64,000 nt of DNA from contig NZ_MLJI01000001.1 in NCBI RefSeq assembly GCF_002095535.1, positions 691,604 through 755,603 of the forward strand, written 5' to 3'. Position 1 is the stretch's first letter, and each line of letters begins with the position of its first letter. The translations under genes were made by a program, and so were the position numbers. The stretch comes from Pantoea cypripedii. Its GTDB lineage: Bacteria > Pseudomonadota > Gammaproteobacteria > Enterobacterales > Enterobacteriaceae. Positions 43,028 through 53,860 of the stretch are shown here, one piece after another. The notes beneath the pieces are model-generated. The model made no database searches. It was not told the DNA's origin and saw nothing but the letters and a program-made list of their open reading frames with translations.

Positions 43028-44938
43028 ATGGGTAAGATTATTGGTATTGACCTGGGTACAACCAACTCTTGTGTTGCGATTATGGACGGCACTAAAGCAC
43101 GCGTGCTGGAGAATGCCGAAGGCGATCGTACCACGCCTTCAATTATTGCTTATACACAGGATGGCGAAACTCTGGTCGGTCAACCGGCTAAACGTCAGGC
43201 GGTGACTAACCCGCAGAACACTCTGTTCGCGATTAAGCGCCTGATTGGCCGTCGTTTTCAGGACGAAGAAGTGCAGCGTGATATCAAAATCATGCCGTAC
43301 AAAATCACCGCAGCAGATAACGGTGATGCATGGCTGGAAGTGAAAGGCCAGAAAATGGCTCCGCCGCAGATCTCTGCGGAAGTGCTGAAAAAAATGAAGA
43401 AAACCGCGGAAGATTTCCTCGGTGAGCCAGTGACTGAAGCGGTGATTACCGTTCCGGCTTACTTCAACGATGCACAGCGTCAGGCCACCAAAGATGCTGG
43501 CCGTATCGCGGGCCTGGAAGTAAAACGTATTATTAACGAACCGACTGCTGCGGCGCTGGCTTACGGCCTCGACAAAGGCCAGGGCAACCGCACCATCGCG
43601 GTATACGACCTGGGCGGCGGTACGTTCGATATTTCCATCATCGAAATCGACGAAGTTGATGGCGAAAAAACCTTTGAAGTTCTGGCAACCAACGGTGATA
43701 CCCACCTCGGTGGTGAAGACTTCGATAGCCGTCTGATCAACTACCTCGTTGCTGAGTTCAAGAAAGATCAGGGCATCGATCTGCACAACGATCCGCTAGC
43801 GATGCAGCGTCTGAAAGAAGCTGCAGAGAAAGCAAAAATCGAACTGTCTTCTGCCCAGCAGACTGATGTGAACCTGCCGTACATCACTGCGGATGCGACT
43901 GGTCCTAAGCACCTGAACATCAAAGTGACCCGTGCGAAACTGGAATCACTGGTTGAAGACCTGGTTGCGCGTTCTATTGAGCCGCTGAAAGTGGCACTGC
44001 AGGATGCTGGTCTGTCAGTTTCTGACATCAACGATGTCATCCTGGTGGGTGGTCAGACGCGTATGCCGCTGGTTCAGTCCAAAGTTACCGAGTTCTTTGG
44101 TAAAGAACCGCGTAAAGACGTGAACCCGGATGAAGCCGTTGCCGTAGGTGCTGCGGTACAGGGTGGTGTGCTGGGTGGTGACGTGAAAGACGTGCTGCTG
44201 CTGGACGTAACCCCGCTGTCACTGGGTATTGAAACCATGGGTAGTGTGATGACTTCGCTGATCAGCAAGAACACCACCATCCCGACCAAACACAGCCAGG
44301 TGTTCTCGACTGCTGAAGATAACCAGTCTGCCGTGACCATTCACGTGCTGCAGGGTGAGCGTAAACGTGCCAGCGACAACAAATCTCTGGGCCAGTTCAA
44401 CCTCGACGGTATCCAGTCTGCACCGCGCGGTATGCCGCAGATCGAAGTCACCTTCGACATCGATGCGGATGGTATCCTGCACGTGTCGGCGAAAGACAAA
44501 AACAGCGGTAAAGAGCAGAAGATCACCATTAAAGCTTCTTCTGGCCTGAACGAAGAAGAGATCGAAAAAATGGTACGCGACGCGGAAGCGAATGCGGAAT
44601 CTGACCGTAAATTCGAAGAGCTGGTGCAGACGCGTAACCAGGGCGACCAGATTGCGCACAGCACCCGTAAGCAGCTGGATGAAGCCGGTGACAAGCTGTC
44701 TGCCGATGACAAAGCACCGATTGAATCTGCGCTGAACGATCTGAACACCGCGCTGAAAGGCGAAGACAAAGCCGAAATCGAAGCGAAGATGCAGGCTCTG
44801 ATGCAGGTTTCCAGCAAACTGATGGAAATGGCACAGCAGCAGGGTCAGGCAGGCGCAGCTGACGCTGGCGACGCTTCCGCGAAGAAAGATGACGACGTAG
44901 TCGACGCTGAATTCGAAGAAGTTAAAGATAAAAAATAA
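43028..44938 (+). CDS. dnaK: Chaperone DnaK (Hsp70)
   Basis: 636 residues (E. coli 638). Nucleotide-binding domain about 1-383 beginning [14 protein letters not shown], with [11 protein letters not shown] and [11 protein letters not shown]. Linker DVLLLDVTP precedes the substrate-binding domain and helical lid. The C-terminus ends EEVKDKK, as in E. coli. ATP-driven folding chaperone working with DnaJ and GrpE. It is followed after 100 bases by dnaJ, with hairpins in between. Confidence 0.98.
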   Translation: MGKIIGIDLGTTNSCVAIMDGTKARVLENAEGDRTTPSIIAYTQDGETLVGQPAKRQAVTNPQNTLFAIKRLIGRRFQDEEVQRDIKIMPYKITAADNGDAWLEVKGQKMAPPQISAEVLKKMKKTAEDFLGEPVTEAVITVPAYFNDAQRQATKDAGRIAGLEVKRIINEPTAAALAYGLDKGQGNRTIAVYDLGGGTFDISIIEIDEVDGEKTFEVLATNGDTHLGGEDFDSRLINYLVAEFKKDQGIDLHNDPLAMQRLKEAAEKAKIELSSAQQTDVNLPYITADATGPKHLNIKVTRAKLESLVEDLVARSIEPLKVALQDAGLSVSDINDVILVGGQTRMPLVQSKVTEFFGKEPRKDVNPDEAVAVGAAVQGGVLGGDVKDVLLLDVTPLSLGIETMGSVMTSLISKNTTIPTKHSQVFSTAEDNQSAVTIHVLQGERKRASDNKSLGQFNLDGIQSAPRGMPQIEVTFDIDADGILHVSAKDKNSGKEQKITIKASSGLNEEEIEKMVRDAEANAESDRKFEELVQTRNQGDQIAHSTRKQLDEAGDKLSADDKAPIESALNDLNTALKGEDKAEIEAKMQALMQVSSKLMEMAQQQGQAGAADAGDASAKKDDDVVDAEFEEVKDKK

Positions 44939-44957
44939 TTGCCCCTGACCGGGCGCG

Positions 44958-45018
44958 ACGGCTGGCCTGACAGCCGTTGAAACCAGCACGGGCGTAGGAG
45001 ATCTCTCCACGCCCGTGC
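44958..45018 (+). ncRNA. Structured dnaK-dnaJ intergenic RNA at the position of E. coli tpke11
   Basis: Two hairpins lie in the 100-base gap: ACGGCTG/CAGCCGT (44958-44977) and GCACGGGCGT/ACGCCCGTGC (44986-45018). The loop of the second can pair further (GGAGA/TCTCC). E. coli has the annotated small RNA tpke11 between these same genes. Whether a separate RNA is made here is not shown. Alternatively the structure only sets dnaJ translation or mRNA processing. Confidence 0.45.
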
Positions 45019-45038
45019 GATCATGTTAAGGGCAGAAG

Positions 45039-46184
45039 ATGGCGAAGAGTGATTTTTACGAGATCTTAGGCGTCTCTAAATCGGCAGATGAGCGCGAAAT
45101 CAAAAAGGCGTATAAGCGCCTGGCGATGAAGTATCACCCGGACCGTAACCCGGGCGATAAAGAAGCCGAAGCGAAATTCAAAGAGGTTAAGGAAGCCTAC
45201 GAAATTCTGACCGACGCACAGAAGCGTGCGGCCTACGACCAGTACGGTCATGCAGCGTTTGAACAAGGCGGCATGGGCGGTGGTGGATTTGGCGGCGGCG
45301 GCTTCGGTGGCGGTGGTGCTGATTTCAGCGATATCTTTGGCGACGTATTTGGCGATATTTTTGGTGGTGGCCGCCGTCAGCGTGCTGCCCGTGGCGCCGA
45401 TTTACGCTACAACATGGACCTGACGCTGGAAGAAGCGGTGCGCGGCGTGACCAAAGAGATCCGCATTCCAACCCTGGAAGAGTGTGAGGTCTGCCACGGC
45501 AGCGGCGCGAAGGCGGGTACGCAACCCCAAACCTGTCCGACCTGTCATGGTGCCGGTCAGGTGCAGATGCGCCAGGGCTTTTTCACTGTGCAGCAGGCGT
45601 GTCCGACCTGTCATGGTCGCGGCTCGGTGATTAAAGATCCGTGCAACGCCTGTCATGGTCACGGTCGTGTTGAGCGTTCGAAAACCCTGTCGGTGAAAAT
45701 CCCGGCTGGCGTTGATACCGGTGACCGTATCCGTCTGAGCGGAGAAGGGGAAGCAGGTGAGCATGGCGCACCGGCTGGCGATCTTTATGTTCAGGTGTCA
45801 GTGAAAAAACACCCGATCTTCGAACGTGAAGATAACAACCTGTACTGTGAAGTGCCGATCAACTTCGCGATGGCAGCCCTGGGTGGCGAGATTGAAGTGC
45901 CGACCCTGGATGGTCGTGTGAAGCTGAAAGTACCGTCAGAAACGCAGACCGGTAAATTGTTCCGCATGCGTGGTAAAGGTGTGAAATCAGTACGTGGTGG
46001 TGCGGTGGGTGACCTGCTGTGCCGCGTGGTGGTGGAAACCCCGGTTAGCCTGAATGACAAACAGAAAGCGCTGTTGCGTGAACTGGAAGAGAGTTTTGGC
46101 GGCCCGACCGGTGAGAAAAACAGCCCTCGCTCCAAGAGCTTCTTTGATGGCGTGAAGAAGTTTTTTGACGACTTAACCCGCTAA
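45039..46184 (+). CDS. dnaJ: Co-chaperone DnaJ (Hsp40)
   Basis: 381 residues (E. coli 376). J domain with HPD at 33-35, Gly/Phe-rich segment about 76-105, four CxxCxGxG zinc motifs beginning at about residue 148 ([32 protein letters not shown]), and C-terminal substrate-binding domains. Stimulates DnaK ATPase and delivers substrates. Co-transcribed with dnaK from the heat-shock promoter and ended by a clear terminator. Confidence 0.98.
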   Translation: MAKSDFYEILGVSKSADEREIKKAYKRLAMKYHPDRNPGDKEAEAKFKEVKEAYEILTDAQKRAAYDQYGHAAFEQGGMGGGGFGGGGFGGGGADFSDIFGDVFGDIFGGGRRQRAARGADLRYNMDLTLEEAVRGVTKEIRIPTLEECEVCHGSGAKAGTQPQTCPTCHGAGQVQMRQGFFTVQQACPTCHGRGSVIKDPCNACHGHGRVERSKTLSVKIPAGVDTGDRIRLSGEGEAGEHGAPAGDLYVQVSVKKHPIFEREDNNLYCEVPINFAMAALGGEIEVPTLDGRVKLKVPSETQTGKLFRMRGKGVKSVRGGAVGDLLCRVVVETPVSLNDKQKALLRELEESFGGPTGEKNSPRSKSFFDGVKKFFDDLTR

Positions 46185-46203
46185 GTTTTTCTGCGTCATC
46201 CTG

Positions 46204-46232
46204 AAAGCCAGCGCTACGCCGCTGGCTTTTTT
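46204..46232 (+). terminator. Terminator after dnaJ
   Basis: AAAGCCAGCG-CTACGC-CGCTGGCTTT stem followed by six T residues in all. Confidence 0.92.
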
Positions 46233-46361
46233 ATTGCCTGCTTTCCCGCAATCATTCGGTTTTTTCGAACCTGGCCTAATAAATAATCTGTTTTTTTCGA
46301 GTTAATATTGTCGTTAAGCTAATCGCCTTTTTACTATTCGCTTACAACAAGGAATCTGGAC

Positions 46362-47534
46362 GTGAATATACGTTTGAAAAAATTGCTTAACAGCGACGCC
46401 AGCAGCGGCGTCGTGCTGATTATTGCCGCGGCCATTGCCATGCTGTTGGCTAACAACACCAACACCCACCAGGGTTATCTCGACCTGCTTAACATTCCGG
46501 TGGAGTTCCGCTTTGGTGCGCTGGACATCAGCAAAAATTTGCTGCTGTGGATCAACGATGCGCTGATGGCGGTGTTCTTCCTGATGGTTGGCCTGGAAGT
46601 GAAGCGCGAAATGGTGATGGGGGCGCTGGCCCGACGCGATCAGGCGATTTTCCCGCTGATTGCGGCGCTTGGCGGTATGGTAGTACCCGGCTTAGTGTTC
46701 CTGCTTTTTAACGTCGGTGATGCAGCCACCCGCAGCGGCTGGGCCATTCCCACCGCAACTGATATCGCTTTCGCGCTGGGTATCCTGGCACTGCTGGGTA
46801 GCCGGGTTCCGCCTGCGCTGAAAATTTTCCTGATGGCGCTGGCGATCATTGACGATCTGGGCGCTATCGTGATTATCGCGCTGTTCTATACCAGCGATCT
46901 TTCCGTGTTGTCGCTGGGTGTGGCGGCAGGTGCGATTGTGGTGCTGGGCATCATGAACCTGCTGAATGTGCGTAACACCGGTTTGTATTTGCTGGTGGGG
47001 CTGGTGCTGTGGACCGCGGTGTTGAAATCCGGCGTGCATGCCACTCTGGCGGGCGTGGTGGTGGGTTTCCTGATCCCGCTGAAGAAGAAAGAAGGCCATT
47101 CTCCGGCCATCCATCTGGAGCACGCGTTGCATCCGTGGGTACGCTGGCTGATTCTGCCGCTGTTTGCCTTCGCCAATGCTGGCGTTTCGCTGGCAGGAGT
47201 GACACCTGGTAGCCTGTTCTCGCTGCTGCCGCTCGGCATCATGCTGGGGCTGTTTATCGGTAAACCCCTTGGCATCACGCTGTTTTGCTGGCTTGGTGTA
47301 AAAACCGGGGTAGCGAAGTTACCCGATAATACCTCGCTACGCGATATCGCTGCCGTCGGCGTGCTGTGCGGCATCGGCTTTACCATGTCGATCTTTATTG
47401 CCTCGCTGGCGTATGGCGAAGCCGCTCCCCAGCTGATCACGCTGGCGAAGCTGGGTATCTTGCTGGGATCGATAATCTCAGCCATCGTCGGTTATTTCCT
47501 GCTGTGGCGACGTCTGCCGCGTCAGGTGGCATAA
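46362..47534 (+). CDS. nhaA: NhaA, Na+/H+ antiporter
   Basis: 390 residues (E. coli 388) with about 12 membrane spans. Transport-site aspartates Asp164-Asp165 (AIIDDLGA) and Asp134 ([10 protein letters not shown]) correspond to E. coli Asp163-Asp164 and Asp133. GTG start at 46362 behind AAGGAA. Exports sodium in exchange for protons at alkaline pH. Its activator gene nhaR follows after 21 bases. Confidence 0.97.
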   Translation: MNIRLKKLLNSDASSGVVLIIAAAIAMLLANNTNTHQGYLDLLNIPVEFRFGALDISKNLLLWINDALMAVFFLMVGLEVKREMVMGALARRDQAIFPLIAALGGMVVPGLVFLLFNVGDAATRSGWAIPTATDIAFALGILALLGSRVPPALKIFLMALAIIDDLGAIVIIALFYTSDLSVLSLGVAAGAIVVLGIMNLLNVRNTGLYLLVGLVLWTAVLKSGVHATLAGVVVGFLIPLKKKEGHSPAIHLEHALHPWVRWLILPLFAFANAGVSLAGVTPGSLFSLLPLGIMLGLFIGKPLGITLFCWLGVKTGVAKLPDNTSLRDIAAVGVLCGIGFTMSIFIASLAYGEAAPQLITLAKLGILLGSIISAIVGYFLLWRRLPRQVA

Positions 47535-47555
47535 GCTGACGCAGGGAGAGCGCAG

Positions 47556-48449
47556 ATGTCACATATCAACTACAACCATCTTTATTACTTCTGGCATGTC
47601 TGCCGTGAGGGTTCGATTGTCGGTGCGGCGGAGGCGTTATTCCTCACGCCGCAAACCATCACCGGGCAGATCAAGGCGCTGGAAGACCGTCTGCAAGGCA
47701 AACTGTTTCGCCGCCAGGGACGTGGGCTGGTTCCGACGGAGCTGGGGCAGCTGGTGTTTCGCTATGCCGATCGCATGTTTATGCTGAGCCAGGAAATGCT
47801 CGATATCGTCAACTACCGCAAGGAATCCCATCTGTTGTTTGATGTCGGCATCGCCGATGCGTTGTCCAAGCAACTGGTCAGTAAGGTGCTGGAGGCGGCG
47901 GTAGTGGCCGATGAGAAGATACATCTGCGCTGCTTTGAATCGACGCACGAGCTGCTGCTGGAGCAACTGAGCCAGCATAAACTGGATATGATCGTTTCCG
48001 ACTGCCCGATTGATTCGACGCAGCAGGAGGGGCTGTTCTCGGTCAAGCTGGGCGAGTGTCCGGTCAGTTTCTGGTGCAGCGCGCCCTGGCCGGAACAGGC
48101 TTTCCCTGCCTGTCTGGAACAGCGGCGTTTGCTGATTCCAGGCCGTCGTTCCATGCTGGGACGTAAGCTGCTGAACTGGATCCACAGCCAGGGATTGCAG
48201 GTTGAGATTCTTGGCGAGTTTGATGATGCCGCATTAATGAAGGCGTTTGGTGCGCAGCATAACGCGATTTTTGTCGCCCCTACGCTCTACGGTGATGCCA
48301 TTTATCGTGATGATACGATTCAGGAGATGGGGCGTCTGGACGCGGTGATGGAGGAGTATCACGTGATTTTTGCCGAGCGTATGATTCAGCATCCGGCGGT
48401 GCAGCGCATCTGTCATGGTGACTTCAGCACGTTGTTCAGCGGCAAATAA
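47556..48449 (+). CDS. nhaR: NhaR, LysR-family activator of nhaA
   Basis: 297 residues (E. coli 301). N-terminal LysR winged helix at about 5-65 ([20 protein letters not shown], recognition part of the HTH), followed by a periplasmic-binding-like effector domain (about 92-297). In E. coli it senses sodium and activates nhaA and other genes. Adjacent downstream of nhaA, so probably partly co-transcribed. Confidence 0.97.
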   Translation: MSHINYNHLYYFWHVCREGSIVGAAEALFLTPQTITGQIKALEDRLQGKLFRRQGRGLVPTELGQLVFRYADRMFMLSQEMLDIVNYRKESHLLFDVGIADALSKQLVSKVLEAAVVADEKIHLRCFESTHELLLEQLSQHKLDMIVSDCPIDSTQQEGLFSVKLGECPVSFWCSAPWPEQAFPACLEQRRLLIPGRRSMLGRKLLNWIHSQGLQVEILGEFDDAALMKAFGAQHNAIFVAPTLYGDAIYRDDTIQEMGRLDAVMEEYHVIFAERMIQHPAVQRICHGDFSTLFSGK

Positions 48450-48456
48450 CAGGCAG

Positions 48457-48483
48457 AAAAAAACCGGCTTAGCGCCGGTTCTT
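48457..48483. terminator. Bidirectional terminator between nhaR and rpsT
   Basis: AACCGGC-TTAGC-GCCGGTT stem. On the minus strand it is followed by seven T residues, so it is strongest for rpsT. Confidence 0.85.
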
Positions 48484-48509
48484 TCACAAAGCGATTAACA
48501 GACGGGCGA

Positions 48510-48773
48510 TTAAGCCAGTTTGTTGATCTGTGCAGTCAGGTTTGACTTATGACGTGCAGCTTTGTTTTTGTGGATCAGACCTTTAGCAGCCTGACGGTCC
48601 ACGAGCGGTTGCATTTCGTTGAATGCGTTCTGCGCAGCAGCTTTGTCGCCTGTTGCGATAGCCGCGTATACTTTCTTGATGAAAGTACGCATCATAGAAC
48701 GGTTGCTCGCGTTTTGCTTGCGACGTTTCTCAGATGTTACGGCGCGTTTCTTAGCTGATTTGATATTAGCCAA
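48510..48773 (-). CDS. rpsT: 30S ribosomal protein S20
   Basis: 87 residues, same length as E. coli S20, very basic, starting [11 protein letters not shown]. The start codon is TTG (48773), as in E. coli, where the weak UUG start is part of autogenous control of S20 translation. Binds 16S rRNA early in 30S assembly. Confidence 0.98.
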   Translation of the reverse strand: MANIKSAKKRAVTSEKRRKQNASNRSMMRTFIKKVYAAIATGDKAAAQNAFNEMQPLVDRQAAKGLIHKNKAARHKSNLTAQINKLA

Positions 48774-48820
48774 GGTCCAACTCCCAAATGTGTTCTATAT
48801 GGACAAATCAAAGGCCGAGG

Positions 48821-48849
48821 ACTATGCCTTTTGTGCCTTCTTTTGTCAA
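48821..48849 (-). promoter_or_regulatory. rpsT promoter
   Basis: On the minus strand TTGACA and CATAGT are separated by exactly 17 bases, ending 47 bases before the TTG start. Confidence 0.7.
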
Positions 48850-49033
48850 TGGATTTGTGCAAATAAGCGTCGTTTTACAAACGACACCCGGTTACGTAAT
48901 TGATGGCGCAAGATTCTACCAGCATCACCTCGTTGAATACAGTATTTCGCAATAAAATTCTCAAGATCGCACCTAAGCCCCTGCTTGCACGCGGAATAAG
49001 CTGTCGCAGACGCAGGAAAGGCACGTATACGGG

Positions 49034-49062
49034 TTAACCTGAACGCTATTCAAGGGTATAAT
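49034..49062 (+). promoter_or_regulatory. ribF-ileS-lspA-fkpB-ispH operon promoter
   Basis: TTAACC and a perfect TATAAT (49057-49062) with 17-base spacing, ending 29 bases before the ribF ATG. Confidence 0.7.
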
Positions 49063-49091
49063 CCGCCGATTTCCACCGGTTTGAGTCAGCC

Positions 49092-50033
49092 ATGAAGTTT
49101 ATCCGCGGTATTTACAATCTCAATGAGCAGCATCGCGGCTGCGTCCTGACCATTGGTAATTTTGACGGTTTCCATCGCGGCCATCAGGCATTGATGGCAG
49201 AGCTGATTGAAGAGGGCCGTAAGCGCCAGTTGCCGGTGATAGTGATGCTGTTTGAACCACAGCCGCTGGAGCTGTTTGCCGGTGATAAAGCGCCGGCACG
49301 CCTGACGCGTCTGCGTGAAAAGCTGAAGTATTTACAGCAGGCAGGTGTGGATGAGGTGTTATGTGTCCGCTTCGATCGCCGCTTCGCTGCCCATTCGGCA
49401 CAAAGCTTTATCGCTGAACTGCTGGTGGAAAAGCTGAACGTCAAATTCCTCGCAGTCGGCGATGATTTCCGCTTTGGTGCTGGTCGCCAGGGCGATTTCC
49501 TGTTATTACAGAAAGCCGGTACGGAATATGGCTTTGATGTCATCAGCACCCAGACTTTTTGTGATGGTGTTGGTATACGCATCAGCAGTACCGCGGTGCG
49601 GCAGGCGTTGGCGCAGGATGACTTTGCTCAGGCGCAGGCATTGCTGGGCCATCCCTTCAGCATTTCAGGCCGCGTGGTGCACGGTGATGCACTGGGGCGC
49701 ACCATTGGTTTTCCCACCGCAAATATCCCTTTACGCCGCACGGTAACGCCGGTGAAAGGCGTATTTGCGGTTGAAGTACTGGGCCTGGGTGACGAACCTA
49801 TCCCTGGCGTTGCCAACATTGGTACGCGCCCGACGGTAAAAGGTCTGCGTCAGCAGCTTGAAGTTCACCTGCTCGACACAAATATGAATCTTTATGGGCG
49901 TCACATTGAAGTGGTGCTGAGGCATAAGATTCGCAGCGAACAGCGTTTCGCCTCGCTGGATGCCCTGAAAGAACAAATAGCGAAAGATGTGGTGACGGCC
50001 CGACATTTTTTTGGGCTAAAAACACCGGTTTAA
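49092..50033 (+). CDS. ribF: RibF, bifunctional riboflavin kinase / FMN adenylyltransferase
   Basis: 313 residues, same length as E. coli RibF. N-terminal FAD synthetase domain with GNFDGFHRGH (about 22-31, HxGH type) and ISSTAVR near 160-167. C-terminal flavokinase domain with GRTIGFPTANI and the VHLLDTNMNLYG region. Makes FMN and FAD from riboflavin. First gene of a five-gene operon. Confidence 0.97.
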   Translation: MKFIRGIYNLNEQHRGCVLTIGNFDGFHRGHQALMAELIEEGRKRQLPVIVMLFEPQPLELFAGDKAPARLTRLREKLKYLQQAGVDEVLCVRFDRRFAAHSAQSFIAELLVEKLNVKFLAVGDDFRFGAGRQGDFLLLQKAGTEYGFDVISTQTFCDGVGIRISSTAVRQALAQDDFAQAQALLGHPFSISGRVVHGDALGRTIGFPTANIPLRRTVTPVKGVFAVEVLGLGDEPIPGVANIGTRPTVKGLRQQLEVHLLDTNMNLYGRHIEVVLRHKIRSEQRFASLDALKEQIAKDVVTARHFFGLKTPV

Positions 50034-50060
50034 TGACCGAAATACGGAACCGAGAATCTG

Positions 50061-52880
50061 ATGAGTGACTATAAATCTACCCTGAATTTGCCGGAAACGG
50101 GGTTCCCGATGCGTGGCGATCTGGCTAAACGCGAACCGGGAATGCTGCAACGTTGGTATGATGACAACCTGTACGGCATCATCCGCGAAGCCAAAAAAGG
50201 GAAAAAAACCTTTATTCTGCATGATGGCCCTCCCTACGCGAACGGCAGCATTCATATTGGTCACTCCGTTAACAAGATTCTGAAAGACATTATCGTTAAG
50301 TCGAAAGGCATGGCGGGCTTTGATTCGCCTTATGTACCGGGCTGGGACTGCCACGGTCTGCCGATCGAACACAAAGTTGAGCAAATGATTGGTAAGCCGG
50401 GCGAGAAAGTCAGCGCGGCGGAATTCCGTGAAGCCTGCCGTAAATACGCGGCGGAGCAGGTGGAAGGGCAGAAAAAAGACTTTATCCGTCTTGGTGTGCT
50501 GGGTGACTGGGATCATCCGTACCTGACCATGAACTTCCAGACTGAAGCTAACATCATCCGTGCACTGGGCAAAATCATCGGCAATGGTCACCTGCATAAA
50601 GGCGCGAAGCCGGTGCACTGGTGTCTGGATTGCCGCTCGGCGCTGGCTGAAGCGGAAGTCGAATACTACGACAAAACTTCTCCGTCTATCGACGTGATGT
50701 TCAACGCGCTGGATGCTGATGCGGTGCGTGCCAAATTTGGCGTCACAGCGTCTGAAGGCCCGGTTTCTCTGGTTATCTGGACCACCACCCCGTGGACCAT
50801 GCCAGCCAACCGCGGTATCTCTCTGCATCCGGAATTTGAATACCAACTGGTGCAAATCGAAGGCCGTAGCCTGATCCTCGCCAAAGACCTGGTAGAAAGC
50901 GTGATGAAGCGCGCCGGTATCAGCGAGTGGCGTGTGCTGGGTGAGTGCAAAGGCGCGGCGCTGGAGCTGCAACTGTTCCAGCATCCTTTCCTGGAGAACA
51001 TCCAGTCGAAAGTGGTGCTGGGTGAGCACGTCACCCTCGAAGCCGGTACCGGTGCGGTGCATACCGCTCCGGGTCACGGTCCTGATGACTACGTGATTGG
51101 TCAGAAATACGGCCTGGAAACCGCTAACCCGGTTGGACCGGATGGCGCGTATCTGCCGGGTACCTACCCGACGCTGGACGGCGTTAACGTATTTAAAGCC
51201 AACGACATGATCGTTGAGCTGCTGAAGGAAAAAGGCGCGCTGTTGCATGTGGAAAAACTGCTGCACAGCTATCCGCACTGCTGGCGTCATAAAACGCCGA
51301 TCATCTTCCGTGCGACGCCGCAGTGGTTTATCAGCATGGATCAGAAAGGCCTGCGTGCGCAGTCGCTGAAAGAGATCAAAGGCGTGCAGTGGATCCCGGA
51401 CTGGGGCCAGGCGCGTATCGAAGCGATGGTGGCCAACCGTCCGGACTGGTGTATCTCCCGTCAGCGCACCTGGGGTGTGCCGATGGCGTTGTTCGTCCAT
51501 AACGAGACCGAACAGCTGCACCCGGATACGCTGGAGCTGATGGAGAAAGTGGCACAGCGTGTGGAGCAGGATGGCATTCAGGCGTGGTGGGATCTCGATC
51601 CGCGCGATCTGATGGGCGACGACGCTGACAACTACACCAAGGTGCCGGATACGCTGGATGTGTGGTTCGATTCAGGATCAACCAGCTATGCCGTGGTTGA
51701 CGCCCGCCCGGAATTTGAAGGCCATAGCCCGGATATGTATCTGGAAGGCTCGGATCAGCATCGCGGCTGGTTTATGTCTTCACTGATGATTTCTACCGCG
51801 ATGAAAGGCAAAGCGCCGTACCGCCAGGTACTGACGCACGGTTTTACCGTGGATGGTCAGGGCCGCAAAATGTCGAAATCCATCGGCAACACCGTCGCGC
51901 CGCAGGATGTGATGGACAAGCTGGGCGCAGACATTTTGCGCCTGTGGGTCGCTTCAACCGATTACTCCGGTGAAATGGCGGTCTCTGATGAGATCCTGAA
52001 ACGTTCAGCGGATGCCTATCGTCGTATCCGTAACACTGCGCGTTTCCTGCTGGCTAACCTGAGCGGCTTCAATCCGGCGACCGATAAAGTCAGCCCGGAA
52101 GAGATGGTGGTGCTGGATCGCTGGGCCGTAGGCCGTGCACAGGCGGCACAGGCGGATATCGTGGAATCCTACGCTAACTACGATTTCCATGAAGTTATCC
52201 AGCGTCTGATGCAGTTCTGCTCGATTGAGATGGGGTCGTTCTACCTCGACATCATCAAAGACCGTCAGTACACCGCGAAGGGCGACAGCCTGGCGCGTCG
52301 CAGCTGCCAGACCGCGTTGTGGCACATCGTGGAAGCGCTGGTTCGCTGGATGGCACCGATCATGTCCTTCACCGCAGATGAAATCTGGGGTTACCTGCCG
52401 GGCGATCGTGCGCAATACGTGTTTACCGAAGAGTGGTACGACGGCCTGTTTGGTCTGGCGACAGACGAAGCGCTGAATGATGCTTACTGGGCTGAACTGC
52501 TGAAAGTACGCGGTGAAGTGAACAAGGTTATCGAGCAGGCGCGTGGCGATAAACGTATCGGCGGCTCGCTGGAAGCAACGGTTACGCTGTACGCGGATGC
52601 GGAACTGGCGGCTAAATTGCAGGCGCTGGGCAATGAGCTGCGTTTTGTCCTGCTGACCTCCGGTGCCACGGTGGCGGATTACGCCACGGCGAGCGACGAA
52701 GCACAGCAGAGCGAATTGCTGAAAGGTCTGAAAATCGCCTTGCATAAAGCAGAAGGCGAGAAATGTCCGCGCTGCTGGCATTACACTACCGACGTTGGTC
52801 AGAACCCGGAACACGCGGCGGTCTGCGGACGTTGTTACACCAACGTGGTCGGCGACGGCGAAGAGCGTAAGTTTGCCTGA
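50061..52880 (+). CDS. ileS: Isoleucyl-tRNA synthetase
   Basis: 939 residues (E. coli 938). Class I synthetase: HIGH at 65-68, KMSKS at 603-607, editing CP1 domain in between, and a C-terminal zinc site with two Cys pairs (CPRC and CGRC, near 902-925). Charges tRNA-Ile. Its TGA overlaps the lspA ATG by one base, giving translational coupling. Confidence 0.98.
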   Translation: MSDYKSTLNLPETGFPMRGDLAKREPGMLQRWYDDNLYGIIREAKKGKKTFILHDGPPYANGSIHIGHSVNKILKDIIVKSKGMAGFDSPYVPGWDCHGLPIEHKVEQMIGKPGEKVSAAEFREACRKYAAEQVEGQKKDFIRLGVLGDWDHPYLTMNFQTEANIIRALGKIIGNGHLHKGAKPVHWCLDCRSALAEAEVEYYDKTSPSIDVMFNALDADAVRAKFGVTASEGPVSLVIWTTTPWTMPANRGISLHPEFEYQLVQIEGRSLILAKDLVESVMKRAGISEWRVLGECKGAALELQLFQHPFLENIQSKVVLGEHVTLEAGTGAVHTAPGHGPDDYVIGQKYGLETANPVGPDGAYLPGTYPTLDGVNVFKANDMIVELLKEKGALLHVEKLLHSYPHCWRHKTPIIFRATPQWFISMDQKGLRAQSLKEIKGVQWIPDWGQARIEAMVANRPDWCISRQRTWGVPMALFVHNETEQLHPDTLELMEKVAQRVEQDGIQAWWDLDPRDLMGDDADNYTKVPDTLDVWFDSGSTSYAVVDARPEFEGHSPDMYLEGSDQHRGWFMSSLMISTAMKGKAPYRQVLTHGFTVDGQGRKMSKSIGNTVAPQDVMDKLGADILRLWVASTDYSGEMAVSDEILKRSADAYRRIRNTARFLLANLSGFNPATDKVSPEEMVVLDRWAVGRAQAAQADIVESYANYDFHEVIQRLMQFCSIEMGSFYLDIIKDRQYTAKGDSLARRSCQTALWHIVEALVRWMAPIMSFTADEIWGYLPGDRAQYVFTEEWYDGLFGLATDEALNDAYWAELLKVRGEVNKVIEQARGDKRIGGSLEATVTLYADAELAAKLQALGNELRFVLLTSGATVADYATASDEAQQSELLKGLKIALHKAEGEKCPRCWHYTTDVGQNPEHAAVCGRCYTNVVGDGEERKFA

Positions 52881-53380
52881 TGAGTAAAGCTATTCTCTCA
52901 ACCGGATTGCGCTGGCTGTGGCTGGTGCTGGTGGTGATTGTTGTCGATTTCGCCAGTAAGCAGTGGGTCATGAATAACATGATGCTGCACGAAACGCGGT
53001 CGCTGATGCCGTTCCTGAACCTGTTCTACGCGCACAACTATGGCGCGGCGTTCAGTTTCCTGGCGGACAAAGGTGGCTGGCAGCGCTGGTTCTTTGCCGG
53101 TATCGCGATCGCTATTGTGGTCGCGTTACTGGTGATGATGTATCGCAATCCTGCCCGCAACAAGTTAACCAACATTGCTTACGCGCTGATTATCGGCGGG
53201 GCATTAGGTAACCTGTTTGATCGTGCTTACCACGGGTTCGTGGTCGATTTTATCGACTTCTATATCGGTGACTGGCACTTCGCGACCTTCAACATCGCCG
53301 ACTGCGGGATCTGCATCGGCGCGGCGCTGGTGGTGCTGGAGGGCTTCTTTAGCCCGAAAGGCAAACAGGTTAAAGATTAA
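52880..53380 (+). CDS. lspA: Prolipoprotein signal peptidase LspA (signal peptidase II)
   Basis: 166 residues (E. coli 164), four membrane spans. Aspartyl protease with catalytic Asp in GNLFDR (about residue 115) and in FNIAD (about 142). Removes signal peptides from lipidated prolipoproteins at the inner membrane. ATG overlaps the ileS stop (TGATG), as commonly found in enterobacteria. Confidence 0.97.
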   Translation: MSKAILSTGLRWLWLVLVVIVVDFASKQWVMNNMMLHETRSLMPFLNLFYAHNYGAAFSFLADKGGWQRWFFAGIAIAIVVALLVMMYRNPARNKLTNIAYALIIGGALGNLFDRAYHGFVVDFIDFYIGDWHFATFNIADCGICIGAALVVLEGFFSPKGKQVKD

Positions 53381-53386
53381 GGGTAA

Positions 53387-53860
53387 ATGATGACAGACAC
53401 TGTACAGCGCGATAGCGCCCTGCTGGTGCATTTTACGCTGAAGCTGGAAGATGGCTCGACAGCGGAATCAACGCGCGCCAACGGCAAACCCGCGCTGTTT
53501 CGTCTGGGCGATGGTAGCCTGTCGGCAGCGCTGGAGCAGGAACTGCTGGGACGTAAAGTCGGCGATAAGCACGGCTTTACCCTGGCACCGGAGGATGCCT
53601 TCGGTGGCATCAGCCCGGACCTGATCCAATATTTCTCCCGTCGTGATTTTATCGATGCGGGAGAGCCGGAAGTCGGTGCCATTATGCTGTTCAGCGGCAT
53701 GGGTGGCAGCGAGATGCCGGGGGTGATCCGTGAAATCTCGGGTGATTCCATCACCGTGGATTTCAACCACCCGCTGGCGGGGCAGCGCATTCAGTTTGAA
53801 ATTGAAGTGCTGGAGATCGATCCGGTGCTGGAGGCCAGCGATGCAAATCCTGTTAGCTAA
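53387..53860 (+). CDS. fkpB: FkpB (SlpA), FKBP-type peptidyl-prolyl isomerase
   Basis: 157 residues, against 149 in E. coli. FKBP fold with an inserted IF/chaperone domain: [19 protein letters not shown] near the start, [12 protein letters not shown] in the middle and [12 protein letters not shown] near 126-137. Two adjacent ATGs (53387, 53390) are possible. The C-terminus runs on past the E. coli end (DPVLEA) for about eight more residues, so it overlaps ispH by 20 bp. Confidence 0.94.
   Translation: MMTDTVQRDSALLVHFTLKLEDGSTAESTRANGKPALFRLGDGSLSAALEQELLGRKVGDKHGFTLAPEDAFGGISPDLIQYFSRRDFIDAGEPEVGAIMLFSGMGGSEMPGVIREISGDSITVDFNHPLAGQRIQFEIEVLEIDPVLEASDANPVS

Larger units (their letters stand above)
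48774..49091. promoter_or_regulatory. rpsT-ribF divergent regulatory region (318 bases)
   Basis: No supported gene. Holds a leftward rpsT promoter (48821-48849) and a rightward ribF promoter (49034-49062), each described separately. Between them I see nothing else recognisable. There is no FMN riboswitch before ribF. Confidence 0.6.

Noticed and set aside
42906..43205. 99-codon open frame overlapping the dnaK leader and start
   Set aside because: Out of frame with dnaK, begins at the expected heat-shock transcription start and shows no family features.
49063..49091. FMN riboswitch upstream of ribF
   Set aside because: The promoter -10 ends only 29 bases before the start codon, too little space, and no RFN-type motifs are visible.
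50016..51521. A 501-codon open frame antisense to ileS
   Set aside because: It lies wholly inside a highly conserved essential gene, has no ribosome-binding site or family resemblance, and is explained by the codon bias of ileS leaving stops rare on the other strand.
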